Of a DNA stretch of 32,361 nucleotides, positions 17,165 through 25,430 are shown piece after piece. This DNA is from Deltaproteobacteria bacterium (GTDB lineage: Bacteria; Myxococcota_A; UBA9160; UBA6930). Made by a program: the position numbers and the translations under genes. The notes below the pieces were generated by a model. The model worked only from the letters and a program-made list of their open reading frames with translations, searched no databases and was not told the origin of the DNA. The DNA is taken from positions 1 to 32,361 of the forward strand of contig JAFDCZ010000021.1 in the NCBI GenBank assembly GCA_019312665.1, written 5' to 3'. Position 1 is the first letter of the stretch; each line of letters starts with the position of its first letter.

Positions 17165-17242
17165 CGCCATGCCTCCTGAATTTCCGGCAGAGAAGGACGA
17201 TACCTGCAGGCGCAAGGGATTCCAGGGTACTCTTCCCCGGTC
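17165..17242. promoter_or_regulatory. Short divergent intergenic control region
   Basis: Only 78 bases separate the start codons of the minus-strand dipeptidase operon and the plus-strand phosphotransferase operon. Both promoters must lie here or overlap the coding starts, which suggests shared regulation. The AGGAGG of the dipeptidase gene is visible at its left edge. I cannot name a -35/-10 pair or operator with confidence. Confidence 0.4.
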
Positions 17243-18121
17243 ATGGACGGGGACCCGCGCGATCGAGCAGCCAACCTCTCCTGCTGGTCCGGGCCCGTCG
17301 AGGCGGAGCCGGTCGGCGGCGGAATCACGAACTCCAACTTCCGTGTCGAGGACGATGGACGGCGCTTCTTCGTCCGAATCGGCGCCGACATTCCTCGCCA
17401 CGGGGTGATGCGCTTTCACGAGCTGGCAGCCAGTCGCGCGGCCCACGCGGCGGGGATCTCGCCTGAGGTGCTCCACCATGAAGAGGGCGCGATGGTTCTC
17501 CAGTACGTCGAAGGCCGCACGCTTCGAGCCGAGGACATCTGCGAACAGGCGACCCTCGAACGGATCATTCCGTTGATCAAGCGCTGCCATATCGGCATAC
17601 CGATGCACCTTCGCGGGCCGGCCATGGTCTTCTGGGTGTTCCATGTGATCCGGGATTACGCCCATACTCTCCGAGAGGATGGGAGCCGGATGCTGCCCGC
17701 TCTGGCTCGGCTGGTCGAGATCGCCGCCAGGCTGGAGAGCGCGGTGGGCCCCGTTTCCCTGGTCTTCGGGCACAACGATCTCCTCGCAGCCAACTTCATC
17801 GACGACGGCAACAGGATCTGGCTGATCGACTGGGATTACGCCGGCTTCAACAGCCCGCTCTTCGATCTGGGCGGGTTGGCTTCCAACAACGAGCTGTCGA
17901 CATCTCACGAAGAAACGATGCTTCGGCAATACTTCGCGGGAGCGCTCACGGACGAACTGCGAGCCCGCTACACGGCAATGAAATGTGCGTCGCTGCTTCG
18001 CGAAGCCATGTGGAGCATGGTCTCGGAGCATGACTCGAGCGTCGATTTCGATTTCATCGCGTACACGGACATGAACCTCCAGCGCTTCGACGAAGCCTGG
18101 ACCCGTTTCGAGGAGATGTAG
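17243..18121 (+). CDS. Phosphotransferase, choline/ethanolamine kinase-like (APH fold)
   Basis: The 292-residue product has the aminoglycoside-phosphotransferase/choline-kinase fold. A Gly-rich N-terminal loop (GGGITNSNF, 25-33) is followed by the catalytic loop FGHNDLLAAN (His177, Asp179, Asn184) and the metal-binding LIDWDYAG (Asp196). Choline kinases share the HND...N and IDWEYA pattern, so a small amino alcohol or related hydroxyl substrate is likely. It is followed after three bases by the dimethylglycine-dehydrogenase-like gene, a tight operon. Whether it is a true choline kinase is uncertain; in similar clusters such kinases may prime or modify a substrate for uptake or catabolism. Confidence 0.88.
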   Translation: MDGDPRDRAANLSCWSGPVEAEPVGGGITNSNFRVEDDGRRFFVRIGADIPRHGVMRFHELAASRAAHAAGISPEVLHHEEGAMVLQYVEGRTLRAEDICEQATLERIIPLIKRCHIGIPMHLRGPAMVFWVFHVIRDYAHTLREDGSRMLPALARLVEIAARLESAVGPVSLVFGHNDLLAANFIDDGNRIWLIDWDYAGFNSPLFDLGGLASNNELSTSHEETMLRQYFAGALTDELRARYTAMKCASLLREAMWSMVSEHDSSVDFDFIAYTDMNLQRFDEAWTRFEEM

Positions 18122-18124
18122 CGC

Positions 18125-20569
18125 ATGTCCGAGTTCCCGACCCAGGCCCGCGCCGTCGTGGTAGGTGGCGGCATCGTAGGTTGCTCGACGGCCTATCATC
18201 TGGCGAAACTCGGCTGGACGGACGTCGTCCTGCTCGAGCGCGCCCGCCTGACCAGCGGAAGCACCTTTCATGCGGCGGGCCTGGTCGGACAGCTTCGAAG
18301 CTCCGCCAGCATCACACGCCTGCTGGGAGAATCGGTCGCGCTCTACGAGCGACTGGAGGAAGAGACAGGACAGGCCACGGGCTGGAAATGCAATGGAGGC
18401 CTCCGCCTCGCATGCAACCCGGCGCGCATGGCCGAGTACGAACGGCAGGCGACCACCGCCCATAGCTTCGGCATGGAAATGCAACTGCTCACCCCGAAGG
18501 AGGCGCGCGATCTCTGGCCGCTGATGGAGATCGACGACGTGATCGGCGCCGCCTTCCTGCCGACGGACGGAGCTGCCAGCCCGGTGGACCTCACCCAGGC
18601 ATTGGCCCGTGGCGCGCGCATGCAAGGGGCGACCCTCGTCGAAAATTGCCCGGTGACCGAACTCGAAATCGAAAACGGGCGAGTCACAGCCGTGAAGACA
18701 CCGCGCGGGCGCATCGCCTGCGAAGTCGTGGTGAATTGCTGCGGGCAATGGGCGCACGAGTTCGGGCGCCTCGCCGGAGTCAACGTTCCGCTGGTCTCCG
18801 TCCAACACCAGTTCATGATCAGTGGCCCCATCGACGGAGTGCATGGCGACCTGCCGACGCTTCGCGATCCGGATCGGCTCACCTACTACAAGGAGGAAGT
18901 AGGAGGCCTGGTCATGGGGGGCTACGAGCCCAACCCCATGCCCTGGGCGCAGAACGGAATTCCCGAGGGCTTTCACTTCACGCTCCTCGATCCGGATTTC
19001 GATCACTTCCAGCAGCTCGCCGAGCTTGCCTTTCCGCGGGTCCCCGCACTCGAGAGCGCCGAGATCCGGCAGATGATCAACGGCCCGGAGAGCTTCACTC
19101 CGGACGGGAATTTCATCCTCGGCGAAGCTCCTGAGCGACCCGGGTATTTCGTGGGCGCCGGCTTCAACGCGTTCGGTATCGCCGCCGCCGGCGGCGCGGG
19201 CTGGGCGCTGGCAGGGTGGATCGCGAATGGCGAGCCGCCGTTCGATCTCTGGCCCGTGGACATCCGACGCTTCGGGCCTCCGCATCGCGACATCGACTGG
19301 ACTCGCCAGCGCACCCTCGAGCTCTATGGCAAGCACTACACCATCTCGTGGCCCGGCGAAGAGCATCAGAGCGGGCGGCCGTGGCGCCGTTCCCCTCTAT
19401 ACGAGCGGCTTCGCGCTGCAGGCGCCTGCTTCGGTGAGAAGCTCGGCTGGGAACGCCCGAACTGGTTCGCTCCGAAGGGCGTAGCCGCCGAGGACGAGTA
19501 CTCCTTCGAACGGCCCAACTGGTTCGACCACGTCGGAGAAGAGCATCGCGCCGTGCGCGAGCGGGTCGGCCTCTTCGATCAAAGCTCCTTCGCAAAATTC
19601 GAACTCACGGGTCGCGACGCGGAGAAGGCCCTCGATTGGATCTGCGCCAACGACATCGCAAAGCCTCCCGGAAGCCTGACCTACACGCAGATGCTCAACC
19701 GTCACGGAGGGATCGAGTGTGACCTCACGGTGGCGCGCCTCGACGAGGACCGTTTCTACCTCGTCACTGGCACTGGATTCGCAACCCACGACCGCAACTG
19801 GATCGAGCGGAACCTGCCCGAGAAACTGGACGTGGCGCTTCGCGAGGTGACCGAAGACATGGCGGTCCTCGCGCTGATGGGGCCGGCCGCCCGGGACGTG
19901 CTGGCGGCCGTTTGCAAGGAACCGGTTGCCGATGCCGCCCTGCCCTTTGCGACGCTCCGCAGCGTGTCGATCGATGGCGTGCCTGTTCACGCCCTGCGCA
20001 TCACGTACGTCGGGGAACTGGGCTTCGAACTCCATATGCCGACCGAGCTCGCGGGCACGGTCTATGACGCGCTGATGCAAGCCGGGGCCTCTCATGGCAT
20101 CCTGAACGCGGGCTACCGCGCGATCGAGAGCCTCCGCCTCGAAAAGGGCTACCGGGCCTGGGCAGCGGACATCACGCCCAACGACACACCCCTCGAGGCG
20201 GGCCTGGGCTGGGCCGTGAAGCTGAAGACAGGCACCGCGTTTCTCGGACGCGAAGCGTTGGAACGACAAAAAGAGGAAGGCCTCGCGAGGCGACTCGTCG
20301 GCCTGACCGTCGACGATCCCAATGCGGTCCTGCTCGGACGCGAGACGATCTTCCGCGATGGCGAACGCGTCGGGTGGCTCACAAGCGCCGGTTGGGGACA
20401 CACCATCGAAAAGGGAATCGGCTACGGCTACGTCCGCGATTCGAAAGGCATCACTGCGGCGGCTCTTCGGTCGGGGAAATACGAGTTGGAGGTCGCCTCA
20501 ACCCGCGTACCCGCGCGGCTCCACTTGCGCCCCTTGTACGACCCGGACATGAAGCGGATCCGAGGCTGA
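18125..20569 (+). CDS. Dimethylglycine/sarcosine dehydrogenase-like FAD-GcvT fusion protein
   Basis: The 814-residue product fuses an N-terminal DAO-type FAD domain to a C-terminal GcvT aminomethyltransferase module. The FAD motif is VVGGGIVGCS. His49 in TSGSTFHAAGL aligns with the His that binds FAD covalently in mammalian dimethylglycine dehydrogenase. The linker after the FAD domain (PLYERLRAAGACFGEKLGW) and the GcvT part (about 430-800, with LGPAARDVL-like folate-binding features and a GcvT C-terminal barrel) match this family. Members oxidise N-methyl groups and pass the one-carbon unit to tetrahydrofolate. The ATG has GAGGAG about ten bases upstream. Exact substrate (dimethylglycine, sarcosine or another N-methyl compound) is unresolved. 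Confidence 0.93.
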   Translation: MSEFPTQARAVVVGGGIVGCSTAYHLAKLGWTDVVLLERARLTSGSTFHAAGLVGQLRSSASITRLLGESVALYERLEEETGQATGWKCNGGLRLACNPARMAEYERQATTAHSFGMEMQLLTPKEARDLWPLMEIDDVIGAAFLPTDGAASPVDLTQALARGARMQGATLVENCPVTELEIENGRVTAVKTPRGRIACEVVVNCCGQWAHEFGRLAGVNVPLVSVQHQFMISGPIDGVHGDLPTLRDPDRLTYYKEEVGGLVMGGYEPNPMPWAQNGIPEGFHFTLLDPDFDHFQQLAELAFPRVPALESAEIRQMINGPESFTPDGNFILGEAPERPGYFVGAGFNAFGIAAAGGAGWALAGWIANGEPPFDLWPVDIRRFGPPHRDIDWTRQRTLELYGKHYTISWPGEEHQSGRPWRRSPLYERLRAAGACFGEKLGWERPNWFAPKGVAAEDEYSFERPNWFDHVGEEHRAVRERVGLFDQSSFAKFELTGRDAEKALDWICANDIAKPPGSLTYTQMLNRHGGIECDLTVARLDEDRFYLVTGTGFATHDRNWIERNLPEKLDVALREVTEDMAVLALMGPAARDVLAAVCKEPVADAALPFATLRSVSIDGVPVHALRITYVGELGFELHMPTELAGTVYDALMQAGASHGILNAGYRAIESLRLEKGYRAWAADITPNDTPLEAGLGWAVKLKTGTAFLGREALERQKEEGLARRLVGLTVDDPNAVLLGRETIFRDGERVGWLTSAGWGHTIEKGIGYGYVRDSKGITAAALRSGKYELEVASTRVPARLHLRPLYDPDMKRIRG

Positions 20570-20640
20570 GGGATCCGCGACTCGCCACGCCACATATTTC
20601 CCGAAACTCCTCGAACCGGGAAAAAACCGGGATCCACGTT

Positions 20641-20661
20641 GAAAATGGACCCGTTCTCGGG
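20641..20661 (-). terminator. Possible weak intrinsic terminator of the acyltransferase gene
   Basis: Four bases past the acyltransferase stop, the minus strand reads CCCG-AGAA-CGGG, a 4-bp hairpin extendable by a G-T pair, followed by TCCATTTT. The stem is short, so terminator function is doubtful. It lies between two convergent genes. Confidence 0.3.
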
Positions 20662-20665
20662 CAGG

Positions 20666-21781
20666 TCAAGCCGCAGCTCGCACGCGTTTCGACTTCAGGC
20701 CCAACGCGGGGCGCTCGACCAGGATGTAGGCCAGCCAGGCCACCCCGTATGAAATGGCCAACGTGGCCGCAAACAGGGCTTCCCGATCGGCGATTCGAGG
20801 CGCCAGCATCACGACCACGGGAAAGTGGAAGAGGTACGTGCTGTAACTGAGCAAGCCGGCCAGACGAACGAGACGCAAACCGAGGATTCGCCCTACCAAC
20901 CCTGTTGGGCGCAGCACGACGTCGATCGTCAGCAAACAGAACAGTGCCAGCCATAACTCAGGCTGTGCCCAGCCGTTGAGCGAGAATCCTGGACGCAAGC
21001 CAGGGATGAGAGGGCGCCAGAGACCCGCGACCATGGCGTTCGAACTCAGGACGAGGAATGCGCCGGCAAGCAGAGAACTCGATGTGAGCAGGATGCCAGC
21101 AACATGGTTCCGAACCACCGTCCGGACGCTCGACCAGTTGCTCAGATGACAGACCAGGACGCCGCCGAGGAAGAACCAGAAATAGAACTCCCTGGTACTT
21201 CCGACCATCATGTCGATGGCGTGCAGCTCTCGCGCAAAGTATGCCGCGATGATCAGGGCAAACGTGACGACGATGCGGGCCACGCGTCCCGGCACGAGCG
21301 CCAGGACTCCCATGACCAACGGGAAGAGAAGATAGAAGCGTACCTCCTCCGCGACACTCCAAAGATGGTTCCACCCTTTGATGAAGGAGGCATTCCAGAG
21401 AAACCATTCCAAGTCGCGGTTTGGTCTCGTAGCCAGGAATGTCACTGCCACGAGGTAGATCGGCACGATGCGCAAGACACGATTCCTGAAGAATCGGCCG
21501 AGTTCCGAGAGGTTCAGAAGTGCCCTGGGTTGCTCGACGTACGGCAGAGAGAGCACGAAGCCACTGAGCAGGAAGAACCACAAGACACCCAGGCCCCCCT
21601 GCCCCCTCATCGAAAACGCCCCTGAATGGCTCGCTACGACGATCAGGGCCGCGACCCCGCGAGCGCCGTCAAGAGCCGGCAGATGCAGCCCGTACGAGGA
21701 GCGTTTCCGATCCAGGTCTTGCCAGGGCGAGGCCGCCCACTTCCCGATTCGATCCACCAGCTCTTGCCCGCCGTACCTCAA
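20666..21781 (-). CDS. Acyltransferase 3 family membrane protein
   Basis: The product (371 residues from the chosen TTG) is a multi-spanning membrane acyltransferase of the OafA/NodX type. It starts with the family pattern PALDGARGVAALIVVASHSG (catalytic-type His) and has VLWFFLLSGFVLS and RFFRNRVLRIVPIYL as typical early motifs, then about ten hydrophobic helices and a basic tail. Such enzymes acetylate or acylate surface sugars or lipids. The start is uncertain: TTG at 21781 has GGAG nine bases upstream, while the frame stays open to a GTG at 21886 without a ribosome-binding site; the extra 35 residues show no family features. A second acyltransferase of this kind, interrupted, is at the end of the window. 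Confidence 0.88.
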   Translation of the reverse strand: MRYGGQELVDRIGKWAASPWQDLDRKRSSYGLHLPALDGARGVAALIVVASHSGAFSMRGQGGLGVLWFFLLSGFVLSLPYVEQPRALLNLSELGRFFRNRVLRIVPIYLVAVTFLATRPNRDLEWFLWNASFIKGWNHLWSVAEEVRFYLLFPLVMGVLALVPGRVARIVVTFALIIAAYFARELHAIDMMVGSTREFYFWFFLGGVLVCHLSNWSSVRTVVRNHVAGILLTSSSLLAGAFLVLSSNAMVAGLWRPLIPGLRPGFSLNGWAQPELWLALFCLLTIDVVLRPTGLVGRILGLRLVRLAGLLSYSTYLFHFPVVVMLAPRIADREALFAATLAISYGVAWLAYILVERPALGLKSKRVRAAA

Positions 21782-21946
21782 TCGCCGCTTCTCCTCATGA
21801 TGGGGACAGATCGACGGACGAATCGAGCGGAAGCCGACATCGACGATCACGAGGGGCACCGCGGCGGCAATGGTGGCCGTGGCCACTACGAGAATGCGGC
21901 CAGGACAGCCTGGGTGAGTGCTTGGAGTCGGCGCCCGGCGCTCCCA

Positions 21947-22510
21947 TCAACCTCGACAGGCCCTCGAGATCGTCACGGGTGTGGTCAGGATCTGACCTTC
22001 CAGCATCGCGATCGGCGTCGTGCCGGCTGGCTCGGCTTCGGCGATCTCCCTCGCAACGTCCATTCCAAGGAAGACTTCACCAAACGCGGGGAAGCCCCGA
22101 TCATCCGGCTCGGAGCGGCCGCCGAAATCGAGTTGCGGGAAGTCTCCGAGGCAGATGAATATCTCGGGGAGCACATGACCGGTTCCAAGGAGATCGCGTG
22201 CCAGGGAAACGATTCTGGCCCGATGCTCGAGACCGGTCCTCACCGTGGTTTCGAACTCCTCTAGGAGAGGTGGCAAGCCATCCGCGGCCGCCCCAAGCCC
22301 CTTCCCCGTCATCAATCCGCTGAGCGGCCCCCCCTGGATCAGGCTCGGCCCTCCGGAAACACCCAACGTCGTGGACCGGTAGAAGCTCGCCCCATCGTAG
22401 ACACCCCGGTCGACGAGACCGAGGAAATGGTCGGCCACCGCGGGCGCGCGATCGCAGAAGACCTCGATACCGATCTCGCCGGCCGTGGTCTCGAAGTGGA
22501 CACGTGCCAT
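21947..22510 (-). CDS. Peptidylprolyl isomerase, cyclophilin type
   Basis: The 187-residue product has the cyclophilin pattern: ETTAGEIGIEVF at the first strands, GVYDGASFYRS (Arg of the active site) and SLIQGGPLSG with the conserved Gln, then a C-terminal strand GEVFLGMDVAREI. Cyclophilins catalyse proline cis-trans isomerisation during folding. The usual Phe-Met pair before IQGG is Ser-Leu, a divergence seen in some bacterial members that may lower activity. The ATG before ARVHFET is chosen because the fold begins there; the ribosome-binding site is weak. No signal peptide, so cytoplasmic. It is divergent from the glycyl radical enzyme gene with 277 bases between them. Confidence 0.88.
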   Translation of the reverse strand: MARVHFETTAGEIGIEVFCDRAPAVADHFLGLVDRGVYDGASFYRSTTLGVSGGPSLIQGGPLSGLMTGKGLGAAADGLPPLLEEFETTVRTGLEHRARIVSLARDLLGTGHVLPEIFICLGDFPQLDFGGRSEPDDRGFPAFGEVFLGMDVAREIAEAEPAGTTPIAMLEGQILTTPVTISRACRG

Positions 22511-22570
22511 TGTGGGTTGTTGCCTCACGAGTGCGGGTAGCGTCGCCGAAATCATCGGGCACTTCGATGA

Positions 22571-22588
22571 GCCCGGGGGTTCCCGGGC
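22571..22588 (+). repeat. Perfect inverted repeat (hairpin) in the divergent intergenic region
   Basis: GCCCGGG-GGTT-CCCGGGC gives a 7-bp perfect stem with a 4-base loop. It lies about 200 bases before the glycyl radical enzyme start. It could be an operator or RNA hairpin; no T-run follows, so it is not a typical terminator. Confidence 0.4.
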
Positions 22589-22647
22589 CGATCAGTTTCA
22601 GGATATCCGAGCGTTCGAAATCAGCGAATGGACCCCCGGCTCAGTTT

Positions 22648-22664
22648 CCCGGCGATCCGCCGGG
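22648..22664 (+). repeat. Second perfect inverted repeat upstream of the glycyl radical enzyme
   Basis: CCCGGCG-ATC-CGCCGGG gives a 7-bp perfect stem around a 3-base centre. With the other hairpin 60 bases away it makes the 277-base divergent region more structured than neighbouring gaps. It may be a regulator site or leader hairpin; high GC makes chance occurrence possible. Confidence 0.4.
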
Positions 22665-22787
22665 GGCGTGTGGGGCAGAATGCTCCGGAGACCGACACCG
22701 GCGGGTTGCATCGGGCCATCTGGGGCGATTTCGGGCGTGCAGCAGGTGGCATGGGATCTGCACCATCCGTCCTCGAGGAGGTTCGCG

Positions 22788-25430
22788 ATGGGAACCCCGG
22801 CTCTGCTCTCGCGTGTGCCCACCGATGTCACAAGGGCGACGGCCGATCCCGCCGCCCAGGGGAACCCGCTGCGCTCTGGGATCGCCCGAAGCGAACGTCT
22901 GGCCCGGCTGCGCGAGGATCTACTCGCGGCTCCCTATGGCCTTTGCACCCGGAAGGCCGAGCTTGCAACGCAATTCTTCCGCACGGCGGTCCCGAGCGAT
23001 CCCTGGGCCGAGCGCCTGGCCCGCCTCCACTTCGCGCTCTTTCGCCGCAGCCTGGCCCGAAACCTCAGCTCTGGCGAGCCACAACCGCGTTGGCAGCTGA
23101 GGTTGAATCGTGCCCTTCAACGCTTCTACGCCCGTCGTGAGGCGGCATGTCACCGCGAGCCCGCCGTCGTCAGCTGGGCGCGTGCGTTGTCCGCCATCCT
23201 CGAGCGCGTGCCCCTGCGCATCTACGAGCACGAGTTGGTCGTGGGGAATCCCTCGTCTCAGCGCATTGGCGCGCCACTCCATCCGGATCTCGGCGGCTTG
23301 TTGATGCTCCCGGAACTGCGCGGGCTGGCAACACGCGAAGTGAACCCGCTCGCGACGACGCCGGAGCAGGTGTATCGCCTCGAGCAGGAGATCCTGCCCT
23401 TCTGGTTCTCGCGTTCGGTGCAATCGCGGGCGGGCATGCTGGCGCCTGATCTCGAACTGCCGAATGAACTCGTGCGCGGCCGCCACTTCGTGCTCACCCA
23501 GTTCGCGGGGATCTCACACGTGACGCCCGACTACCGCAGGGTGCTCGAACGCGGCTTCACAGGAATCTTGGAGGAAGCCTTGGAACGGCGAAGTGCCGCC
23601 TGTTCCCCCGAGCAAGGGGCCTTCCTTGACGCTGCGGCCATCAGCGCGCGTGCGGCGATCGCGTTCGGCGCACGCTGGAGCGAACATTGTGCGACCGAGG
23701 CCGCCCATGCGTCGTGCGAGGAACGCGCCTCCGAACTGCGCCAGCTCGCCGAAATCCTCGCGCAAGTGCCTGCGCGGCCGGCGCGGAGCTTCCACGAAGC
23801 GCTCCAGAGCATCTTCCTCACCCACACCATGCTCCACCAGGAGAGCTTCCAGCACGGCGTCTCCTTCGGCCGGCTCGACCAGCTGCTCTGGCCCTTCTAC
23901 AGGCGGGACCTGGCGGCAGGTCGGATCGACCCGGAGCATGCAGTCGAGCTGCTCGGCTGCTTCCTCGGCAAGGCCGCAGAACTGCTGCCGCTCTTCAACG
24001 GAATGGCCACCGAGTATTTCAGCGGGCTCTCATCGGCGTCGGGGATCACGCTCGGCGGCACGGATGCTCTGGGCCGCGACGCGACGAACGACATCAGCTT
24101 CCTGCTGCTCGAGGCCTACGACCAGCTCCGTCTGCGCCAACCCAACCTCCACCTGCGCATCCACCCCGGCAGTTCTCCCGCTTTGGTCTCGCGCGCCTGT
24201 GAGCTGGTGAAGGAAGGCGGTGGAATGCCCGCCTTCTTCAACGACGAGGCGATCGTGCCGGCGCTCGAGGACATTGGCGTGCAGCTACCGGATGCCCGCG
24301 ACTACAGCATCGTCGGCTGTGTCGAATGGGGCGTGCCAGGAAGGAGCTTCCCGGCGGCCGGAGCGGCCTTCCTGAGCCTGCCGGCTGCGCTCGACCGCGC
24401 GCTGCACGGCGGAGCCCATCTCGATGAGGGCGGTGCAGCGTGCGACTTCAACTCGTTGGAGACACTCGTGGCGGCCTTCCAGGCCGAGGTCCAGCGTATG
24501 GTCGAGGCGGCGGTTTCCGGCAACGATGCCATCGAACGCGCCCATGCCACCTACCGCCCGACTCCGTTGCTCTCGTTGGTGGTAGACGGCTGCATCGAGA
24601 ACGGCAAGGACGTGAACGCAGGCGGGGCTCGCTATGACTCGACCGGCATCCAAGGTGTCGGGGCGGCCGACGTCGCCGATTCGCTCGCCGCGATCGAGCA
24701 GCTTGTCTTCGACGAGGGACGCCTGACGCTTTCCCAGTTCGTCGCGGCAGCCGATCGCGATTTCGCGATGGATCCGGAGCTGGCCCACAGGGCGACCGAT
24801 CGCGCAGCGAAGTACGGCCAGGATTCGGGCCTTGCCGAGCGCCTTGCGCAGCGGGTGGTCGAGATCTTCTGCGACGCAGTACGCCGCCACCAGAATCCCC
24901 GCGGCGGCCCCTATGTACCGGGGTTCTGGACGATGACCACGCACGTGGGCTTCGGACGGCGTCTCGGGGCGCTACCGAGTGGGCGCCGCGCCGGTGCACC
25001 GCTCGCCGACGGGCTCTCGCCGGTGAACGGATGTGATACCGAGGGGCCCACGGCCTCGCTGCGTGCGGGTGCCATGGCAGGCTCGCCGAGGGTTGGCAAT
25101 GGCCTGTGCCTCAACGAAAAGGTCGACCCCTGGTATCTGCGCGGCGACGCGGGGACGCAACTGCTCGCCGACCTCACCCGCGGCTACTTCGCCGCGGGTG
25201 GCATGCAGGTGCAGTACAACGTGGTAGATGCGAGCGTTCTGCTCGATGCGAAGCGCCACCCCGAGCGGCATCGCGACCTGGTCGTGCGCATCTCCGGCTA
25301 CAGCGCCTACTTCAACGACCTGACGGACGAGATGAAGGACGATCTCATCAGCCGCACGCTTCATGCCGCACCGCCCGGAGCCGCGACGGGCCCCGCAGGC
25401 CCGGACGGCGGTAGCGAGGCGGCAACATGA
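22788..25430 (+). CDS. Glycyl radical enzyme of the pyruvate formate-lyase/glycerol dehydratase superfamily, substrate unknown
   Basis: The 880-residue product has the PFL-like barrel and the C-terminal glycyl radical domain. The radical site is RISGYSAYF (Gly837). The thiyl-radical Cys and general base are in VGCVEWGVPG (Cys511, Glu513), which places it with dehydratase/decarboxylase/lyase-type members, not with pyruvate formate-lyase. His244 (ISHVTPDY) and His356 (FQHGVSFGRLDQ) match the two active-site histidines of B12-independent glycerol dehydratase. The position of that enzyme's substrate-binding Asp, twelve residues after the Glu, is Gly525 within FPAAGAAF. The ATG has GAGGAGG six bases upstream. 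The stop overlaps the activase start (ATGA). The enzyme is oxygen-sensitive by chemistry, implying anaerobic or microaerobic use. Substrate cannot be inferred. Confidence 0.93.
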   Translation: MGTPALLSRVPTDVTRATADPAAQGNPLRSGIARSERLARLREDLLAAPYGLCTRKAELATQFFRTAVPSDPWAERLARLHFALFRRSLARNLSSGEPQPRWQLRLNRALQRFYARREAACHREPAVVSWARALSAILERVPLRIYEHELVVGNPSSQRIGAPLHPDLGGLLMLPELRGLATREVNPLATTPEQVYRLEQEILPFWFSRSVQSRAGMLAPDLELPNELVRGRHFVLTQFAGISHVTPDYRRVLERGFTGILEEALERRSAACSPEQGAFLDAAAISARAAIAFGARWSEHCATEAAHASCEERASELRQLAEILAQVPARPARSFHEALQSIFLTHTMLHQESFQHGVSFGRLDQLLWPFYRRDLAAGRIDPEHAVELLGCFLGKAAELLPLFNGMATEYFSGLSSASGITLGGTDALGRDATNDISFLLLEAYDQLRLRQPNLHLRIHPGSSPALVSRACELVKEGGGMPAFFNDEAIVPALEDIGVQLPDARDYSIVGCVEWGVPGRSFPAAGAAFLSLPAALDRALHGGAHLDEGGAACDFNSLETLVAAFQAEVQRMVEAAVSGNDAIERAHATYRPTPLLSLVVDGCIENGKDVNAGGARYDSTGIQGVGAADVADSLAAIEQLVFDEGRLTLSQFVAAADRDFAMDPELAHRATDRAAKYGQDSGLAERLAQRVVEIFCDAVRRHQNPRGGPYVPGFWTMTTHVGFGRRLGALPSGRRAGAPLADGLSPVNGCDTEGPTASLRAGAMAGSPRVGNGLCLNEKVDPWYLRGDAGTQLLADLTRGYFAAGGMQVQYNVVDASVLLDAKRHPERHRDLVVRISGYSAYFNDLTDEMKDDLISRTLHAAPPGAATGPAGPDGGSEAAT

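Noticed and set aside
17165..19366. Minus-strand extension of the dipeptidase frame far upstream
   Set aside because: The frame stays open antisense to the phosphotransferase and the dehydrogenase, but the ribosome-binding site and the M19 homology both start at 17164.
22485..22787. N-terminal extension of the glycyl radical enzyme
   Set aside because: The frame is open, but the sequence is unlike the family and GAGGAGG stands six bases before the ATG at 22788.
22788..25430. Choline trimethylamine-lyase (CutC) assignment
   Set aside because: The choline theme in the neighbourhood is tempting, but the residues after the Cys-x-Glu dyad do not match those I know for choline lyases, and no microcompartment genes are present.
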